This document shows positions 7,045 to 15,327 of a stretch of 60,176 nt of DNA, one piece after another. The notes under the pieces were generated by a model, which had not been told where the DNA came from, ran no database searches, and saw nothing but the letters and a program-made list of their open reading frames with translations. The translations under genes and the position numbers were made by a program. Every line of letters begins with the position of its first letter. Within the stretch, counting starts at the first letter, position 1. The stretch lies in assembly GCA_019116585.1 (NCBI GenBank), contig DXBJ01000067.1, positions 1 through 60,176 of the forward strand, given 5' to 3'. The DNA comes from Candidatus Faecalibacterium gallistercoris (GTDB lineage: Bacteria > Bacillota > Clostridia > Oscillospirales > Ruminococcaceae).

Positions 7045-8280
7045 TTGAAAGAGATCCTGGTCCTGGGCGGGGGCGCGTCGGGGCTGGCGGCGGCCATTGC
7101 GGCGGCCCAGACCGGCGGCGGCCGGGTGCGCGTCACCCTGCTGGAACAGAACCCCGCCCCCGGCAAAAAGCTGCTGGCCACCGGGAACGGCCGCTGCAAC
7201 TTCGACAACCTCGCCAGCAGCGAGCCGGGGCGGTATTTCACCGCGGCCCCCGGCGCGCTGGCCGGGCTGCTGGCCGCCATCGACGGGGCGGACCTGCCCG
7301 CCTGGTGGGAGGAGCTGGGCCTGCTCCACCGGGCCGATGAGGCAGGGCGGCTGTATCCCTATTCCAACCAGGCGGCGGACCTGACCGGCCTGCTGCTGGG
7401 CTGGCTGGAGGCGCTGGGCGTGTCGGTGCAGACCGGCTGCCGGGTGCTGGAGCTGGGCCAGAAAGGGCGCAGCTACGCCGTCCAGGCGGAGCGGGAAGGC
7501 AAGCGCCAGCTCCTGACGGCCCAGAACGTGATCTGCGCCCTGGGGGGCAGTGCCGGCCCCCAGTTCGGCACCGGAGGCTTCGGCCCCGCCCTGGCCCGGC
7601 GGGCTGGCGGGAGGGTGGAGCCCCTTTACCCCTGCCTGACCCCTCTGCGCTGCGGGGACGCCACTTTGCTGAAACCCCTGGCCGGCCTGCGGGCCCGGGG
7701 GGCTGTCAGCCTGTGGGAGGGCAGCCGCCTTTTGGCCCGGGAAGAAGGGGAGATCCAGTTTGCCGAATACGGGCTGTCCGGCATCTGCGTCATGCAGCTT
7801 TCGGGGCTGCTGGCGCCGGGGCGCGGCCCGCAGGACCCCGCCGTGTCGGTGGACCTGTTCCCCCAGTGGGAGGAAGAGGCGCTGGCCGGCTTTCTGGCCG
7901 CGCGGGGTGGGGGAAAGCCCGCCCTGCCCTTCTGGCAGGGGATGCTGGACCGCCGCCTGGGGGACGCTTTATGGAAAGCGGCCGGCCTCTCCGGCCGTCT
8001 GCCCGCCCAGCTGGTCCCCGGGGACTGGCGGCGGCTGACCCACACCTGCAAGGCATGGCGGTTCGGCGGCCTCAGCCTCTGCGGCTGGAAGCAGGCCCAG
8101 ACCACCGGGGGCGGCCTTTCGCTGGAAGAGCTGGAGCCGGATTTTCAGTTCCGGGGCTGCCCGGGGCTCTACGTTGTGGGCGAGACTTTGGACTGCGCCG
8201 GCAGCTGCGGCGGCTTCAACCTCCACTGGGCCTTTGGCTCGGGGGTGGTGGCCGGACGCTCGGCGGCCCGGCACAGATAA
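7045..8280 (+). CDS. BaiN/HI0933-family NAD(P)/FAD-dependent oxidoreductase, 411 aa
   Basis: The N terminus has the FAD-binding GGGASGLAAA motif, followed by the family signature KKLLATGNGRCNFDN. The C terminus carries GETLDCAGSCGGFNLHWAF and a final FAD-contacting helix, as in the HI0933/YhiN/BaiN flavoproteins. The length is normal. BaiN proteins have been linked to bile acid dehydroxylation chemistry, but most family members have unknown substrates. Translation starts at TTG, with GGGAGGG (7032-7038) 6 bases upstream. It follows the repressor gene by 49 bases and could be co-transcribed with it. It converges with the tat operon across a shared terminator. Confidence 0.85.
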   Translation: MKEILVLGGGASGLAAAIAAAQTGGGRVRVTLLEQNPAPGKKLLATGNGRCNFDNLASSEPGRYFTAAPGALAGLLAAIDGADLPAWWEELGLLHRADEAGRLYPYSNQAADLTGLLLGWLEALGVSVQTGCRVLELGQKGRSYAVQAEREGKRQLLTAQNVICALGGSAGPQFGTGGFGPALARRAGGRVEPLYPCLTPLRCGDATLLKPLAGLRARGAVSLWEGSRLLAREEGEIQFAEYGLSGICVMQLSGLLAPGRGPQDPAVSVDLFPQWEEEALAGFLAARGGGKPALPFWQGMLDRRLGDALWKAAGLSGRLPAQLVPGDWRRLTHTCKAWRFGGLSLCGWKQAQTTGGGLSLEELEPDFQFRGCPGLYVVGETLDCAGSCGGFNLHWAFGSGVVAGRSAARHR

Positions 8281-8289
8281 ATACATACG

Positions 8290-8341
8290 AAAAGACCCGG
8301 CAGGCAGGCGGTCCACACCGCCCGGCCAGCCGGGTCTTTTT
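8290..8341. terminator. Bidirectional intrinsic terminator
   Basis: AAAGACCCGG (8291-8300) pairs with CCGGGTCTTT (8330-8339), giving U-runs in both directions. It serves the flavoprotein gene on the plus strand and tatC on the minus strand. Confidence 0.8.
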
Positions 8342-8367
8342 ATAACGTTTGGTAGAAAAGAAAAGGC

Positions 8368-9165
8368 TTAAGCCTCTTCGGCGTCTTCCTCTTCGTCGTC
8401 CTCTTCCGCTTCCTCGTGCTTCTTGTAAAAGACTTTGCACAGGGCGGTACTGACTACGTACAGGATACACATGGGCAGGGCGACCATGGTCTGGGAGACC
8501 ACGTCGGGCGGGGTGATGACAGCCGCCACAAAGAAGATCAGGACGATCATGACGCCCCGGGCGTTCTTCATCAGAGTGGGGCTCACGATGCCCATCCGGG
8601 ACAGCACCACCACCACCAGCGGCATCTCGAACACTGCGCCAAAGATCAGGAAGATCGTGATGCAGAAGCTGACGTAGCTGGCGATACTGGTGGTCTGTAC
8701 GATGTAATCCGCACCCTCCAGGGTAGCCATAAAGTTGAGCATGAAGGGCAGGGAGACAAAGTAGGCGAACAGTACGCCCACCACGAACAGCCCCAGGCCC
8801 ATCACCAGCACCAGGCCGAAGAAGAAGCTCTCGCTCTTTTTCAGGCCGGGCTTTGCGAATGCGTAGATATGATAGGCGATGAAGGGGATGTCGACGATCA
8901 GCGCGGCGATCAGGGCGACCCGGAAATACTGGATCAGCTTTTCCTGCGGGTCGATGGAGATGAACTCAAACGCCCCGGAAGCCATGGCCGTCAAAACATT
9001 GATGAGCTGGTCGGCGACCGCCAGAAAACCCAGGAAGGCCACAGCGTACAGGACCGCACAGAACACCACGCGGTTGCGCAGTTCTTTCAGGTGGCCGCCC
9101 AGCGTCATGCTGCCGTCGGGGCCCATCGCCTCGGCGCCTTTTCTGTGCTTAAATAGTGTGGCCAC
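8368..9165 (-). CDS. tatC: Sec-independent protein translocase TatC, 265 aa
   Basis: The protein has the TatC layout: a short cytoplasmic N terminus with the conserved HLKELRNR motif, then six membrane segments, including a FAKPGLKKSE region typical of the family. The last 17 residues are almost all Glu, Asp and Ala. TatC binds the twin-arginine signal peptide of folded substrates. Translation starts at GTG, with GAGGAG overlapping the end of tatA 3 bases upstream, so the two are coupled. A plausible client in this window is the twin-arginine lipoprotein encoded at 18306-19523. Confidence 0.93.
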   Translation of the reverse strand: MATLFKHRKGAEAMGPDGSMTLGGHLKELRNRVVFCAVLYAVAFLGFLAVADQLINVLTAMASGAFEFISIDPQEKLIQYFRVALIAALIVDIPFIAYHIYAFAKPGLKKSESFFFGLVLVMGLGLFVVGVLFAYFVSLPFMLNFMATLEGADYIVQTTSIASYVSFCITIFLIFGAVFEMPLVVVVLSRMGIVSPTLMKNARGVMIVLIFFVAAVITPPDVVSQTMVALPMCILYVVSTALCKVFYKKHEEAEEDDEEEDAEEA

Positions 9166-9168
9166 AAA

Positions 9169-9375
9169 TTACTCCTCGTCGTTTTTCTCGGTCTTTTCGG
9201 CCTTCTCGGTCTTGGCCTTCTTGGTGGTATCGTCGTCGTCATCGTCGTCGATGCCTTCCTTGAAGCCCTTCATGGTCTGGCCGAACATCTTGCCCAGCTT
9301 GGGCAGGTTCTTGGGTCCAAAGATGATGAGGACAACGATGAGGATCATGAAGATTTCGGTAGGTCCGATACGCAT
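9169..9375 (-). CDS. tatA: Twin-arginine translocase subunit TatA, 68 aa
   Basis: One N-terminal membrane helix (about residues 7-20) is followed by the FGPKNLPKLGKMFGQ hinge and amphipathic helix that define TatA. The tail is a run of seven Asp followed by Lys/Glu/Thr repeats. TatA oligomers form the transient path through the membrane. The gene lies between the tatB-like gene and tatC on the same strand, with a 100-base gap before it that contains a short GC hairpin. Confidence 0.92.
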   Translation of the reverse strand: MRIGPTEIFMILIVVLIIFGPKNLPKLGKMFGQTMKGFKEGIDDDDDDDTTKKAKTEKAEKTEKNDEE

Positions 9376-9475
9376 AATGTACTACTCCTTTTTACTTTGC
9401 CGGGCATGAGTCTCAGTCCGGGTCACTACTCTACACAGCCGCGCTGTGCGGCTTGCTGCATGGTTTGGGGCGGCG

Positions 9476-10018
9476 TCAGACCGCGGCGGTCTTTTTGCCT
9501 GCTTCTTCGCCGGCTGCCTCGGCGGCCGGGGCGGCGGCAGCTTCCTCTGCGGGCTTGGCGGCGGGCGCTGCCTCGGCGGCGGGTGCTGCGGCGGGTTCGG
9601 CAGGCTCAGCGCCGGCAGGGGCCTGGGCGGGCGCTTCGGCGGACGGGGCGGCGGGGGCGGCCTCTTCAGCCAGCTCCTCCAGTTCCTCCACCGGCTCTTC
9701 CGCTGCGGCAGCTGCCGCGGCCTCTTCCTTGCTGGTCTTGCCAATGCCGGTAAAGCTCTTGGTCACATCCTTGACGCTGTTGTCGATATCCTTTTTGATA
9801 TCCGTCAGGGGAGAGATGGCCTCCTTCAGGGGCTGCTGGATCTCGTTGAGCGGCTCCACAATGTTCTCCTGAATATCCTTGGAGGCCGTGCTGGTGTACT
9901 TGCGCACCTCGCGCAGCATCTTGCCCAGTTTGCGCGCGTATTCAGGCAGCTGGTTGGGCCCGATGAATATAAACGCCACGACGACAACGACGAGCAGCTC
10001 GGTAAATCCGATCTTCAT
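9476..10018 (-). CDS. tatB: TatB-like (TatA/B family) protein with long Ala/Glu/Pro tail, 180 aa
   Basis: The N terminus has a membrane helix and FIGPNQLPEYARKLGKMLRE, the TatA/B family signature. A longer amphipathic region (to about residue 85) resembles TatB more than TatA. The last 95 residues are low-complexity Ala, Glu and Pro. Many Gram-positives have only TatA and TatC, so two TatA/B paralogues suggest a three-component system. The start ATG at 10018 follows GGAAAGGAA. The name TatB is inference from length and gene order, and a second TatA is the alternative. Confidence 0.8.
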   Translation of the reverse strand: MKIGFTELLVVVVVAFIFIGPNQLPEYARKLGKMLREVRKYTSTASKDIQENIVEPLNEIQQPLKEAISPLTDIKKDIDNSVKDVTKSFTGIGKTSKEEAAAAAAAEEPVEELEELAEEAAPAAPSAEAPAQAPAGAEPAEPAAAPAAEAAPAAKPAEEAAAAPAAEAAGEEAGKKTAAV

Positions 10019-10137
10019 GTATACACGATTCCTTTCCGTCTCCTGGCCGGCCTTGTGCCGGCTGCGTTGACTGCATTGATACGCCCTGCCTGGGCCGGGG
10101 AGCTTCTCCCACCGCCGGCCAAATTGCGGACACAGCA

Positions 10138-10166
10138 AGTATAGCATAATCCGCGGGACTTGACCA
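10138..10166 (-). promoter_or_regulatory. Candidate promoter of the tat operon
   Basis: On the minus strand TGGTCA, a 17-base spacer and TATACT with a TGC extension lie about 120 bases before the tatB-like gene. The -35 box is only a partial match. Confidence 0.5.
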
Positions 10167-10343
10167 GATGTTTTTGGGGCCTAACAGGTAAAATTTCTGC
10201 AATTTGGGGCCTGAAAGGCCGCTTTCCGGTGCTGCGGGAGGCTTTCCTCTGCATTTGTACCAGAAAAATAGAGACGGATTATGAGGCGCTGATGAACTTT
10301 TTGTGAACATTGGGGAAAAACGGCGTGTTTGTGTCGAAAGTGT

Positions 10344-10368
10344 GAAAAATGCCCGGACCAAACCGGGC
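10344..10368 (-). terminator. Intrinsic terminator of the PfoR-like gene
   Basis: On the minus strand GCCCGG-TTTGGT-CCGGGC is followed by ATTTTTC. It lies 32 bases after the stop codon and separates this gene from the tat operon. Confidence 0.8.
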
Positions 10369-10399
10369 AAAAGGAACGGACGCACACGCAGACGGCGCT

Positions 10400-11458
10400 T
10401 CAGTCCAGCTTGAGGTCGCCTTCCTGGATCCAGCCCAGGCGGCGCTCGATCTGGCAGAAGAGGACGCTCAGCACCGCCGGCAGCACAAAGCACAGCAGGA
10501 TCATCCCGGCCCAGTCCCAGGGGGTGACGGCGGCTTTGACGCCGGCGGCGACGTCGTTCAGCCAGCCGGTGTACACCCCGATGGGCCCCACCATGCCGCA
10601 GGTGCCCATCCCCGAGGAGACTGCGGCGCCGTTCATTTCAAAGTGGAACAGGCAGGTGGCCATGGGGCCGGTGATGGCGCTGGCCAGGGTGGGGGCGATC
10701 CAGATCCGGGGGTTGCGGACGATGTTGCCCATCTGCAGCATGCTGGTGCCGAGGCCCTGGCTGACCAGGCCGCCCACACCGTTCTCCTTATAGCTCATCA
10801 CTGCAAAGCCCACCATCTGGGCGCAGCAGCCGGCCACCGCCGCGCCGCCCGCCAGGCCGGTCAGGCCCAGGGCGGCGCAGATGGCCGCCGAGGAGATGGG
10901 CAAGGTCAGGGCCACCCCCACGATCACCGACACCAGCACCCCCATGACGAAGGGGGACTGCTCGGTGGCCCACATGATGAGCGCGCCCACCCGGCTGGCC
11001 GCCGCGCCGATGGGAGCGGCGATGAGCAGGGCCAGCCCCACCCCGGAGAAGATGGTCACCAGCGGGGTGACCAGCAGGTCCACCTTGGTCTCCTTGCTGA
11101 CGGCCTTGCCCAGCTCGGCGGCGACGATGGCGATGAGCAGCACGGCCAGGGGCCCGCCGGCCCCGCCCAGGGAGTTGGAGGCCCAGCCCACCGTCACCAG
11201 GCTGAACAGGACAAAGTTGGGGGCGTGGAGGGCATAGCCGATGGCGCAGGCCATGGCCGGGCCGCTCATGGCCGAGGCGTAGTCCCCGATGGTCACCAGC
11301 ATGGCGACGCCCAGCTGCTGGCCCAGGGTGTTGAGGATGGTGCCGATCAGCAGGCTGGCGAACAGGCCCTGCGCCATGGCGCCCAGGGCGTCGATCAGGT
11401 ACCGCTGGGGGGTGATGACGATGTCCTTGCGTGTTAAAAAATCTTTCACATTTTCCAT
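10400..11458 (-). CDS. PfoR-like / PTS EIIC-type multispanning membrane protein, 352 aa
   Basis: The whole protein is hydrophobic, with about ten predicted membrane segments and Gly/Ala-rich loops. It resembles the COG3641 'putative toxin regulator' family (PTS_EIIC_2 fold), named after PfoR of Clostridium perfringens. Members look like sugar permease components without the phosphotransferase domains, and no EIIA or EIIB gene is near, so phosphotransfer is doubtful. Its substrate or regulatory role cannot be read from the sequence. It is monocistronic, with its own promoter and terminator. Confidence 0.75.
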   Translation of the reverse strand: MENVKDFLTRKDIVITPQRYLIDALGAMAQGLFASLLIGTILNTLGQQLGVAMLVTIGDYASAMSGPAMACAIGYALHAPNFVLFSLVTVGWASNSLGGAGGPLAVLLIAIVAAELGKAVSKETKVDLLVTPLVTIFSGVGLALLIAAPIGAAASRVGALIMWATEQSPFVMGVLVSVIVGVALTLPISSAAICAALGLTGLAGGAAVAGCCAQMVGFAVMSYKENGVGGLVSQGLGTSMLQMGNIVRNPRIWIAPTLASAITGPMATCLFHFEMNGAAVSSGMGTCGMVGPIGVYTGWLNDVAAGVKAAVTPWDWAGMILLCFVLPAVLSVLFCQIERRLGWIQEGDLKLD

Positions 11459-11525
11459 GTTGATACCGCCTTTCCGGTCGAAAAAAGGGCGCGCGGCCCC
11501 AAAACAGCTGTTGCAGACGGCAAAC

Positions 11526-11531
11526 AGTATA
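11526..11531 (-). promoter_or_regulatory. Candidate extended -10 of the PfoR-like gene
   Basis: TATACT preceded by TGG on the minus strand (complement of 11526-11531) makes an extended -10, about 68 bases before the start. No good -35 is seen at 17 bases; TTGACA lies too close, 9 bases upstream. Confidence 0.4.
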
Positions 11532-11713
11532 CCATACAGGTGTCAAGACAGCAAGGCGCAGGGGAGATTTTGGGCGATTTGACAGGAATTCCCGCAGAAG
11601 CGTGCAATGATTCTGGCATCTGAGACGTATTACACACAGCAGTTCTCTGCCAGGGCCCCCGTCCGGCCCGGCGCGGGGACGGCGGAACACGCCGGGATAG
11701 ACGCCTTTCAAGA

Positions 11714-11743
11714 TTGACGGCAGAGCGCATCCTGGTGTATACT
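11714..11743 (+). promoter_or_regulatory. Sigma-A promoter of the lysozyme gene
   Basis: TTGACG (11714-11719), an 18-base spacer and TATACT (11738-11743) lie 42 bases before the ATG. The rest of the 327-base divergent gap is GC-rich, with one imperfect hairpin near 11656-11685. Confidence 0.7.
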
Positions 11744-11785
11744 TAGAACACAAAATCTGGATGTACGGAGGCTGAGGGAGACGGA

Positions 11786-13234
11786 ATGAAACGGAAGATT
11801 TCGACCTTGTTTTCAAAAAGACCGGGAGGGGGCCGCGATCTGGGCCAATGCGTGGCAGCGGCAGTCATTGCCCTGACCCTCACGGTGACGGGGGCTGCGG
11901 GATACGCGGCCGCCGTGTTTGAGCCCCAGGTCCTGCTGGTGGAACCGGGGACCGTGTATCAGGAGGCCGCGCCGGAGCAGGCGCAGGCCCTGCCGGCTGC
12001 GCCCGCCGTGGCAGAGGCAGCCCAGGCGGAGGCCGGTGCGGCCGGGGAGGCGGCCCAGTCTGAGGCAGCCGCCCAGCCCGCCGAAACGGAGCAGGCTGCC
12101 CCCGCCGCAGAGACCCCTGCGGCGGAAGAAACCGCGGCGCCCGAGGCTGCGCCGGAGCAGAGCGCCCCTGCGGCGGAAGAGCCTGCCCCTGCCGGGCCGG
12201 AGGCGGCCCCCGCCCTGCCCCAGGCAGATATAGAGGAAGAGAACGGGCTGACGGAGGTGCGGGCCGCGCAGGCCGGCTTCCAGCAGATGACCGAGGCCAC
12301 CGCGGCCGAGGACCCGCTGGCCGCCCGCTATGAGGCCACCACCATCACCCCCGACGCCAGCGGCCGGATCACCCTGACCCCGGACGAGTTCAACACCATG
12401 CTGGAAAACCAGAACATCGACTGGGATGAGGAAAACTGCCTGAGCTGGTTCTTCAACTGGCTGTTCAACTGGCTGTTCCCCGAGCGGGAGACCCCGGCCT
12501 ATTCCGGCTGGCGGACCGAGGGGAACAAGACCTACTACTACGACCCCACCACCCATGAGCGCCTGACCGGCCTGCAGACCATCGACGACAAGATCTACTA
12601 CTTCGACGCCAACGGTGTCCGGCAGGACAACGTGACCTTCGGCATCGACGTGTCCCGCTATCAGCAGAAGGTGGATTGGCAGAAGGTCAAGCAGGCGGGC
12701 GCCTCCTTCGTCATCATCCGCATCGGCTACCGGGGCTACGAGACCGGCGCCCTGGTGCTGGATTCCATGTTCGAGAGCCACCTGGCCGGGGCCAAGGCCG
12801 CGGGCCTCAAGACCGGCGTCTACATTTTCAGCCAGGCCATCAACGAAGAGGAAGCACGGGAAGAGGCCTTTGCCTGCGCTTACGTCCTCAACGGCCGCAG
12901 CCTGGACTACCCCGTCTACTTTGACAGCGAGTACAGCACCAGCTCCCACACCGGCCGGGCCGACAACCTGACCAAGGCCGAGCGCACCGCCTGCGCCGTG
13001 GCGTTCTGCGAGGAGCTGAAGAAGTACGGCTATGAGCCGGGCGTCTACGCTTCCACCAGCTGGTTCCAGAACCATCTGGACCTGTCGGCGCTCCAGGGCT
13101 ACCGCATCTGGAACGCCCACTACGGCGTCAGCGCCCCCAGCATCGACTGCGATATGTGGCAGGGCAGCTGCACCGGCAAGCTGAGCGGCGTCAGCAGCAG
13201 CGGCGTCGACCTGAACATCAGCTACATGGGCTAA
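11786..13234 (+). CDS. Surface GH25 lysozyme (muramidase) with cell-wall-binding repeats, 482 aa
   Basis: An N-terminal hydrophobic segment (about residues 25-45) is either an uncleaved signal or a membrane anchor. A long Ala/Glu/Pro linker (about 60-155) spans the wall. Around 235-280 lie two aromatic repeats of the choline-binding type (YSGWRTEGNKTYYYD, IDDKIYYFDANG). The GH25 barrel follows, with FGIDVS (Asp288) and the catalytic DSE (Asp380, Glu382). GH25 enzymes cut the MurNAc-GlcNAc bond, so the likely role is wall turnover or separation. GAGGGAGACGGA precedes the start. A degenerate copy of the dispersed 3' repeat follows the stop. Confidence 0.9.
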   Translation: MKRKISTLFSKRPGGGRDLGQCVAAAVIALTLTVTGAAGYAAAVFEPQVLLVEPGTVYQEAAPEQAQALPAAPAVAEAAQAEAGAAGEAAQSEAAAQPAETEQAAPAAETPAAEETAAPEAAPEQSAPAAEEPAPAGPEAAPALPQADIEEENGLTEVRAAQAGFQQMTEATAAEDPLAARYEATTITPDASGRITLTPDEFNTMLENQNIDWDEENCLSWFFNWLFNWLFPERETPAYSGWRTEGNKTYYYDPTTHERLTGLQTIDDKIYYFDANGVRQDNVTFGIDVSRYQQKVDWQKVKQAGASFVIIRIGYRGYETGALVLDSMFESHLAGAKAAGLKTGVYIFSQAINEEEAREEAFACAYVLNGRSLDYPVYFDSEYSTSSHTGRADNLTKAERTACAVAFCEELKKYGYEPGVYASTSWFQNHLDLSALQGYRIWNAHYGVSAPSIDCDMWQGSCTGKLSGVSSSGVDLNISYMG

Positions 13235-13241
13235 AACATTG

Positions 13242-13333
13242 CCAGGGGGACCGCTCCCCGCGCGTGCGCGCGGCAGGGAGGCGCCCCCTGGTATTCCCCT
13301 TTTGGCAAGAGCCGCGCCGGGGCCCGGCCCCGG
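13242..13333 (+). repeat. Degenerate copy (E) of the dispersed 3' hairpin element
   Basis: CCAGGGGG (13242-13249) and CCCCCTGG (13284-13291), followed by TATTCCCC, match modules 2 and 3 of the full copies, but the inner sequence differs. A GC palindrome (CCGGGGCC/GGCCCCGG) follows. It fills the gap between the lysozyme and HAD genes. Confidence 0.55.
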
Positions 13334-13377
13334 CTGAACGTAAAACGGTCTTTCATTTTTAGGAAGGGGCTGTGCGT

Positions 13378-14217
13378 ATGGAGCGGGACCACATCGGCCT
13401 GATCGCCTCGGATATGGATTACACCCTGCTGGACGAGAACAGCCAGCTGCCGGACGGCTTTGCCGGGCTGGTCCGGGCGCTGGAAGAGGAAGGCATCTAC
13501 TTTGCGGCTGCCAGCGGGCGGCCCCTCTACACCCTCGAGGCCATGTTCCCCACCCTGCGGGACCACATCGCCCTCATCGGGGACAACGGCGGCGCCATCC
13601 GCTGGCGGGGCCGGGACATCTACCAGTCCCGGATGCCGGGGGCGGACTACCGCGAAATGGCCGCCGCCACCCGGGAGGCAGGGGACATCGGCGTCCTCTG
13701 CGGGATGGAAAGCGCCTACGTCGAGCGCCAGTATGAGCGCTATGCCCGGGTGCTGGCCCAGTTTTACACCCGCGTCACCTATGTGGACGACCTGACCGCC
13801 CTGGACATCCCCGCCGACAAATACACCGTCTACCTGCCCCGCGGGGACGCCCAGGCCGCCTACGACAAACGCTACGGCAAATGGTACGCCGGGCGGTTCT
13901 CGGTGGCGGTGGCGGGGGCCAACTGGGTGGACATCATGAACCGGGGCGTGGACAAGGGCGCGGCCCTGCGGGCGCTGGGGCGCAGCCTGGGGCTGCAGAA
14001 CGCCAACCTGATGGCCTTCGGGGACACCTACAACGACGCCGAGATGCTCTGCACCGCCAAATACGGCTTCCTGATGGCCAACGGCAGCCAGGACCTGCGG
14101 GCCCGGGTGGCCTTTCTGGCGCCGCCCCACTGGGACCAGGGGGTCATGCAGATCATGCGCCAGGTCCTGGACCAGGGCGGCTGGGTGGCCCCTTCCGACT
14201 TTACCCCGGCCCACTGA
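13378..14217 (+). CDS. HAD superfamily Cof-type phosphatase, 279 aa
   Basis: The four HAD motifs are present: DMDYTLLD near the N terminus (nucleophile Asp and acid/base Asp), AASGRP, a Lys in the DKGAAL region, and FGDTYNDAEM for magnesium. The length and the cap between motifs fit the Cof subfamily, which dephosphorylates sugar phosphates, nucleotides or flavin intermediates. The exact substrate cannot be told. I chose the ATG at 13378 rather than the GTG six bases earlier because AGGAAGGGG (13361-13369) is then correctly spaced. Confidence 0.88.
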   Translation: MERDHIGLIASDMDYTLLDENSQLPDGFAGLVRALEEEGIYFAAASGRPLYTLEAMFPTLRDHIALIGDNGGAIRWRGRDIYQSRMPGADYREMAAATREAGDIGVLCGMESAYVERQYERYARVLAQFYTRVTYVDDLTALDIPADKYTVYLPRGDAQAAYDKRYGKWYAGRFSVAVAGANWVDIMNRGVDKGAALRALGRSLGLQNANLMAFGDTYNDAEMLCTAKYGFLMANGSQDLRARVAFLAPPHWDQGVMQIMRQVLDQGGWVAPSDFTPAH

Positions 14218-14234
14218 GATTTTTTTGCAGCAGG

Positions 14235-14277
14235 AAAGCCCCTGCTTCTCCCCAATCAGGGAGGGGCAGGGGCTTTT
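14235..14277 (+). terminator. Intrinsic terminator of the HAD gene
   Basis: AAAGCCCCTGC (14235-14245) pairs with GCAGGGGCTTTT (14266-14277). A near-identical hairpin recurs at 14495-14537, on the other side of repeat copy A. Confidence 0.85.
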
Positions 14278-14280
14278 AGC

Positions 14281-14492
14281 GTGGCGCAAAAGCGCCACGC
14301 TCCAGGGGGAACCCATTTCAGCCCGCATACGCGGGACAGAAATTCCTTCCCCCTGGTATCCCCCTGGGGACAAAATTGAGCGCTGAACCGCGCACTCGCC
14401 GCAAGGCGGCTCGCACACTCTCAGCGCTCAATTTCCCTGTATGTGTCCCGACCGTACGCGCATGTCGTCCGGTCGGGACTTGTTTGACAGTC
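14281..14492 (+). repeat. Full copy (A) of the dispersed modular hairpin element
   Basis: Five modules are visible. (1) GTGGCGC-AAAA-GCGCCAC. (2) A long hairpin from CCAGGGGGA (14302) to CCCCCTGG (14356). (3) CCCCTGGGG. (4) A hairpin with arms AAATTGAGCGCTGA (14373-14386) and TCAGCGCTCAATTT (14421-14434). (5) GTCCCGACCG/CGGTCGGGAC (14445-14479) with a TTGTTTG tail. Copies B and C share long identical stretches. No open frame is conserved. Confidence 0.85.
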
Positions 14493-14494
14493 AA

Positions 14495-14537
14495 AAAGCC
14501 CCTGCTTCTCCTCAATCCGGGGAGGGGCAGGGGCTTT
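14495..14537 (-). terminator. Terminator of the branched-chain amino acid operon
   Basis: Read on the minus strand, AAAGCCCCTGC and GCAGGGGCTTT form the stem, followed by TTTTTGAC. It sits 74 bases after the last gene (livF) and nearly duplicates the hairpin at 14235-14277. Confidence 0.8.
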
Positions 14538-14610
14538 GGTATGTGATATAGGGATTTCAGGTGCGGGCCGCTGCCGGGGAGACGGACAGCCGGCCCTGGG
14601 GCAAGGGGCG

Positions 14611-15324
14611 TCAGCCGCCCAGGTAGGCGGTGCGCACCTTTTCGTTGGTCAGCAGCTCGGCCCCGGTGCCCTCCATCACGATGCGGCCCGTCTCCAGGAC
14701 GTAGGCGCGGTCGGCGATGGACAGGGCCATCTGGGCGTTCTGCTCCACCAGCAGGATGGTCATGCCGTCCTTGTGGACATCCTGGATGATGTCGAAGATC
14801 TCCTGCACCAGCAGGGGGGACAGGCCCATGGAAGGCTCGTCCAGCATCAGCATCTGGGCGTTGCTCATCAGGGCGCGGCCCATGGCCAGCATCTGCTGCT
14901 CGCCGCCCGACAGGGTGCCCGCCATCTGGCGGCGGCGCTCCTTCAGCCGGGGGAACAGGTTGTAGACCTTTTCCATGTTGGGGGCGATGGTGCTGCGGTC
15001 CTGGGTGTAGCCGCCCATCTCCAGGTTATCTTCCACCGTCATGTGCAGGAACACCCGGCGGCCTTCCGGCACCTGGGCCAGGCCCGCCTGGACGATCTTG
15101 TGGGCCCGCATCCCGGTGATGTTCTGGCCCTTGTAGGTGATGGAGCCGGTCTTGGGGTGCAGCAGGCCCGAGATGGTTTTCAGGTTGGTGGATTTGCCCG
15201 CGCCGTTGGCGCCGATCAGGGTGACGATCTCGCCTTCGTTCACATGGAAGGAGATGTCCTTGATGGCGTGGATGGCGCCGTAGTAGACGTTGATGCCTTC
15301 AACGCTCAGCATAGTCTGTGCCAT
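14611..15324 (-). CDS. livF: Branched-chain amino acid ABC transporter ATPase LivF, 237 aa
   Basis: The ATPase has Walker A GANGAGKST, a signature LSGGEQQ, Walker B LMLDEPS and the switch His region in a short (237 aa) LivF-type protein. It pairs with LivG to power the LivH/LivM permease. The ATG lies 3 bases after the livG stop, so the genes are translationally coupled. It is the last gene of a five-gene minus-strand operon. Confidence 0.93.
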   Translation of the reverse strand: MAQTMLSVEGINVYYGAIHAIKDISFHVNEGEIVTLIGANGAGKSTNLKTISGLLHPKTGSITYKGQNITGMRAHKIVQAGLAQVPEGRRVFLHMTVEDNLEMGGYTQDRSTIAPNMEKVYNLFPRLKERRRQMAGTLSGGEQQMLAMGRALMSNAQMLMLDEPSMGLSPLLVQEIFDIIQDVHKDGMTILLVEQNAQMALSIADRAYVLETGRIVMEGTGAELLTNEKVRTAYLGG

Positions 15325-15327
15325 GGC

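Noticed and set aside
10331-10338. Spo0A-like box TGTCGAAA
   Set aside because: It is a single 7-8 base match located at the terminator of the PfoR-like gene and not at a promoter, so chance is likely.
6363-13234. Prophage remnant (CI-type repressor plus lysozyme)
   Set aside because: No integrase, capsid, portal, terminase or holin is present. The lysozyme has a membrane or signal segment and wall-binding repeats of a chromosomal surface enzyme.
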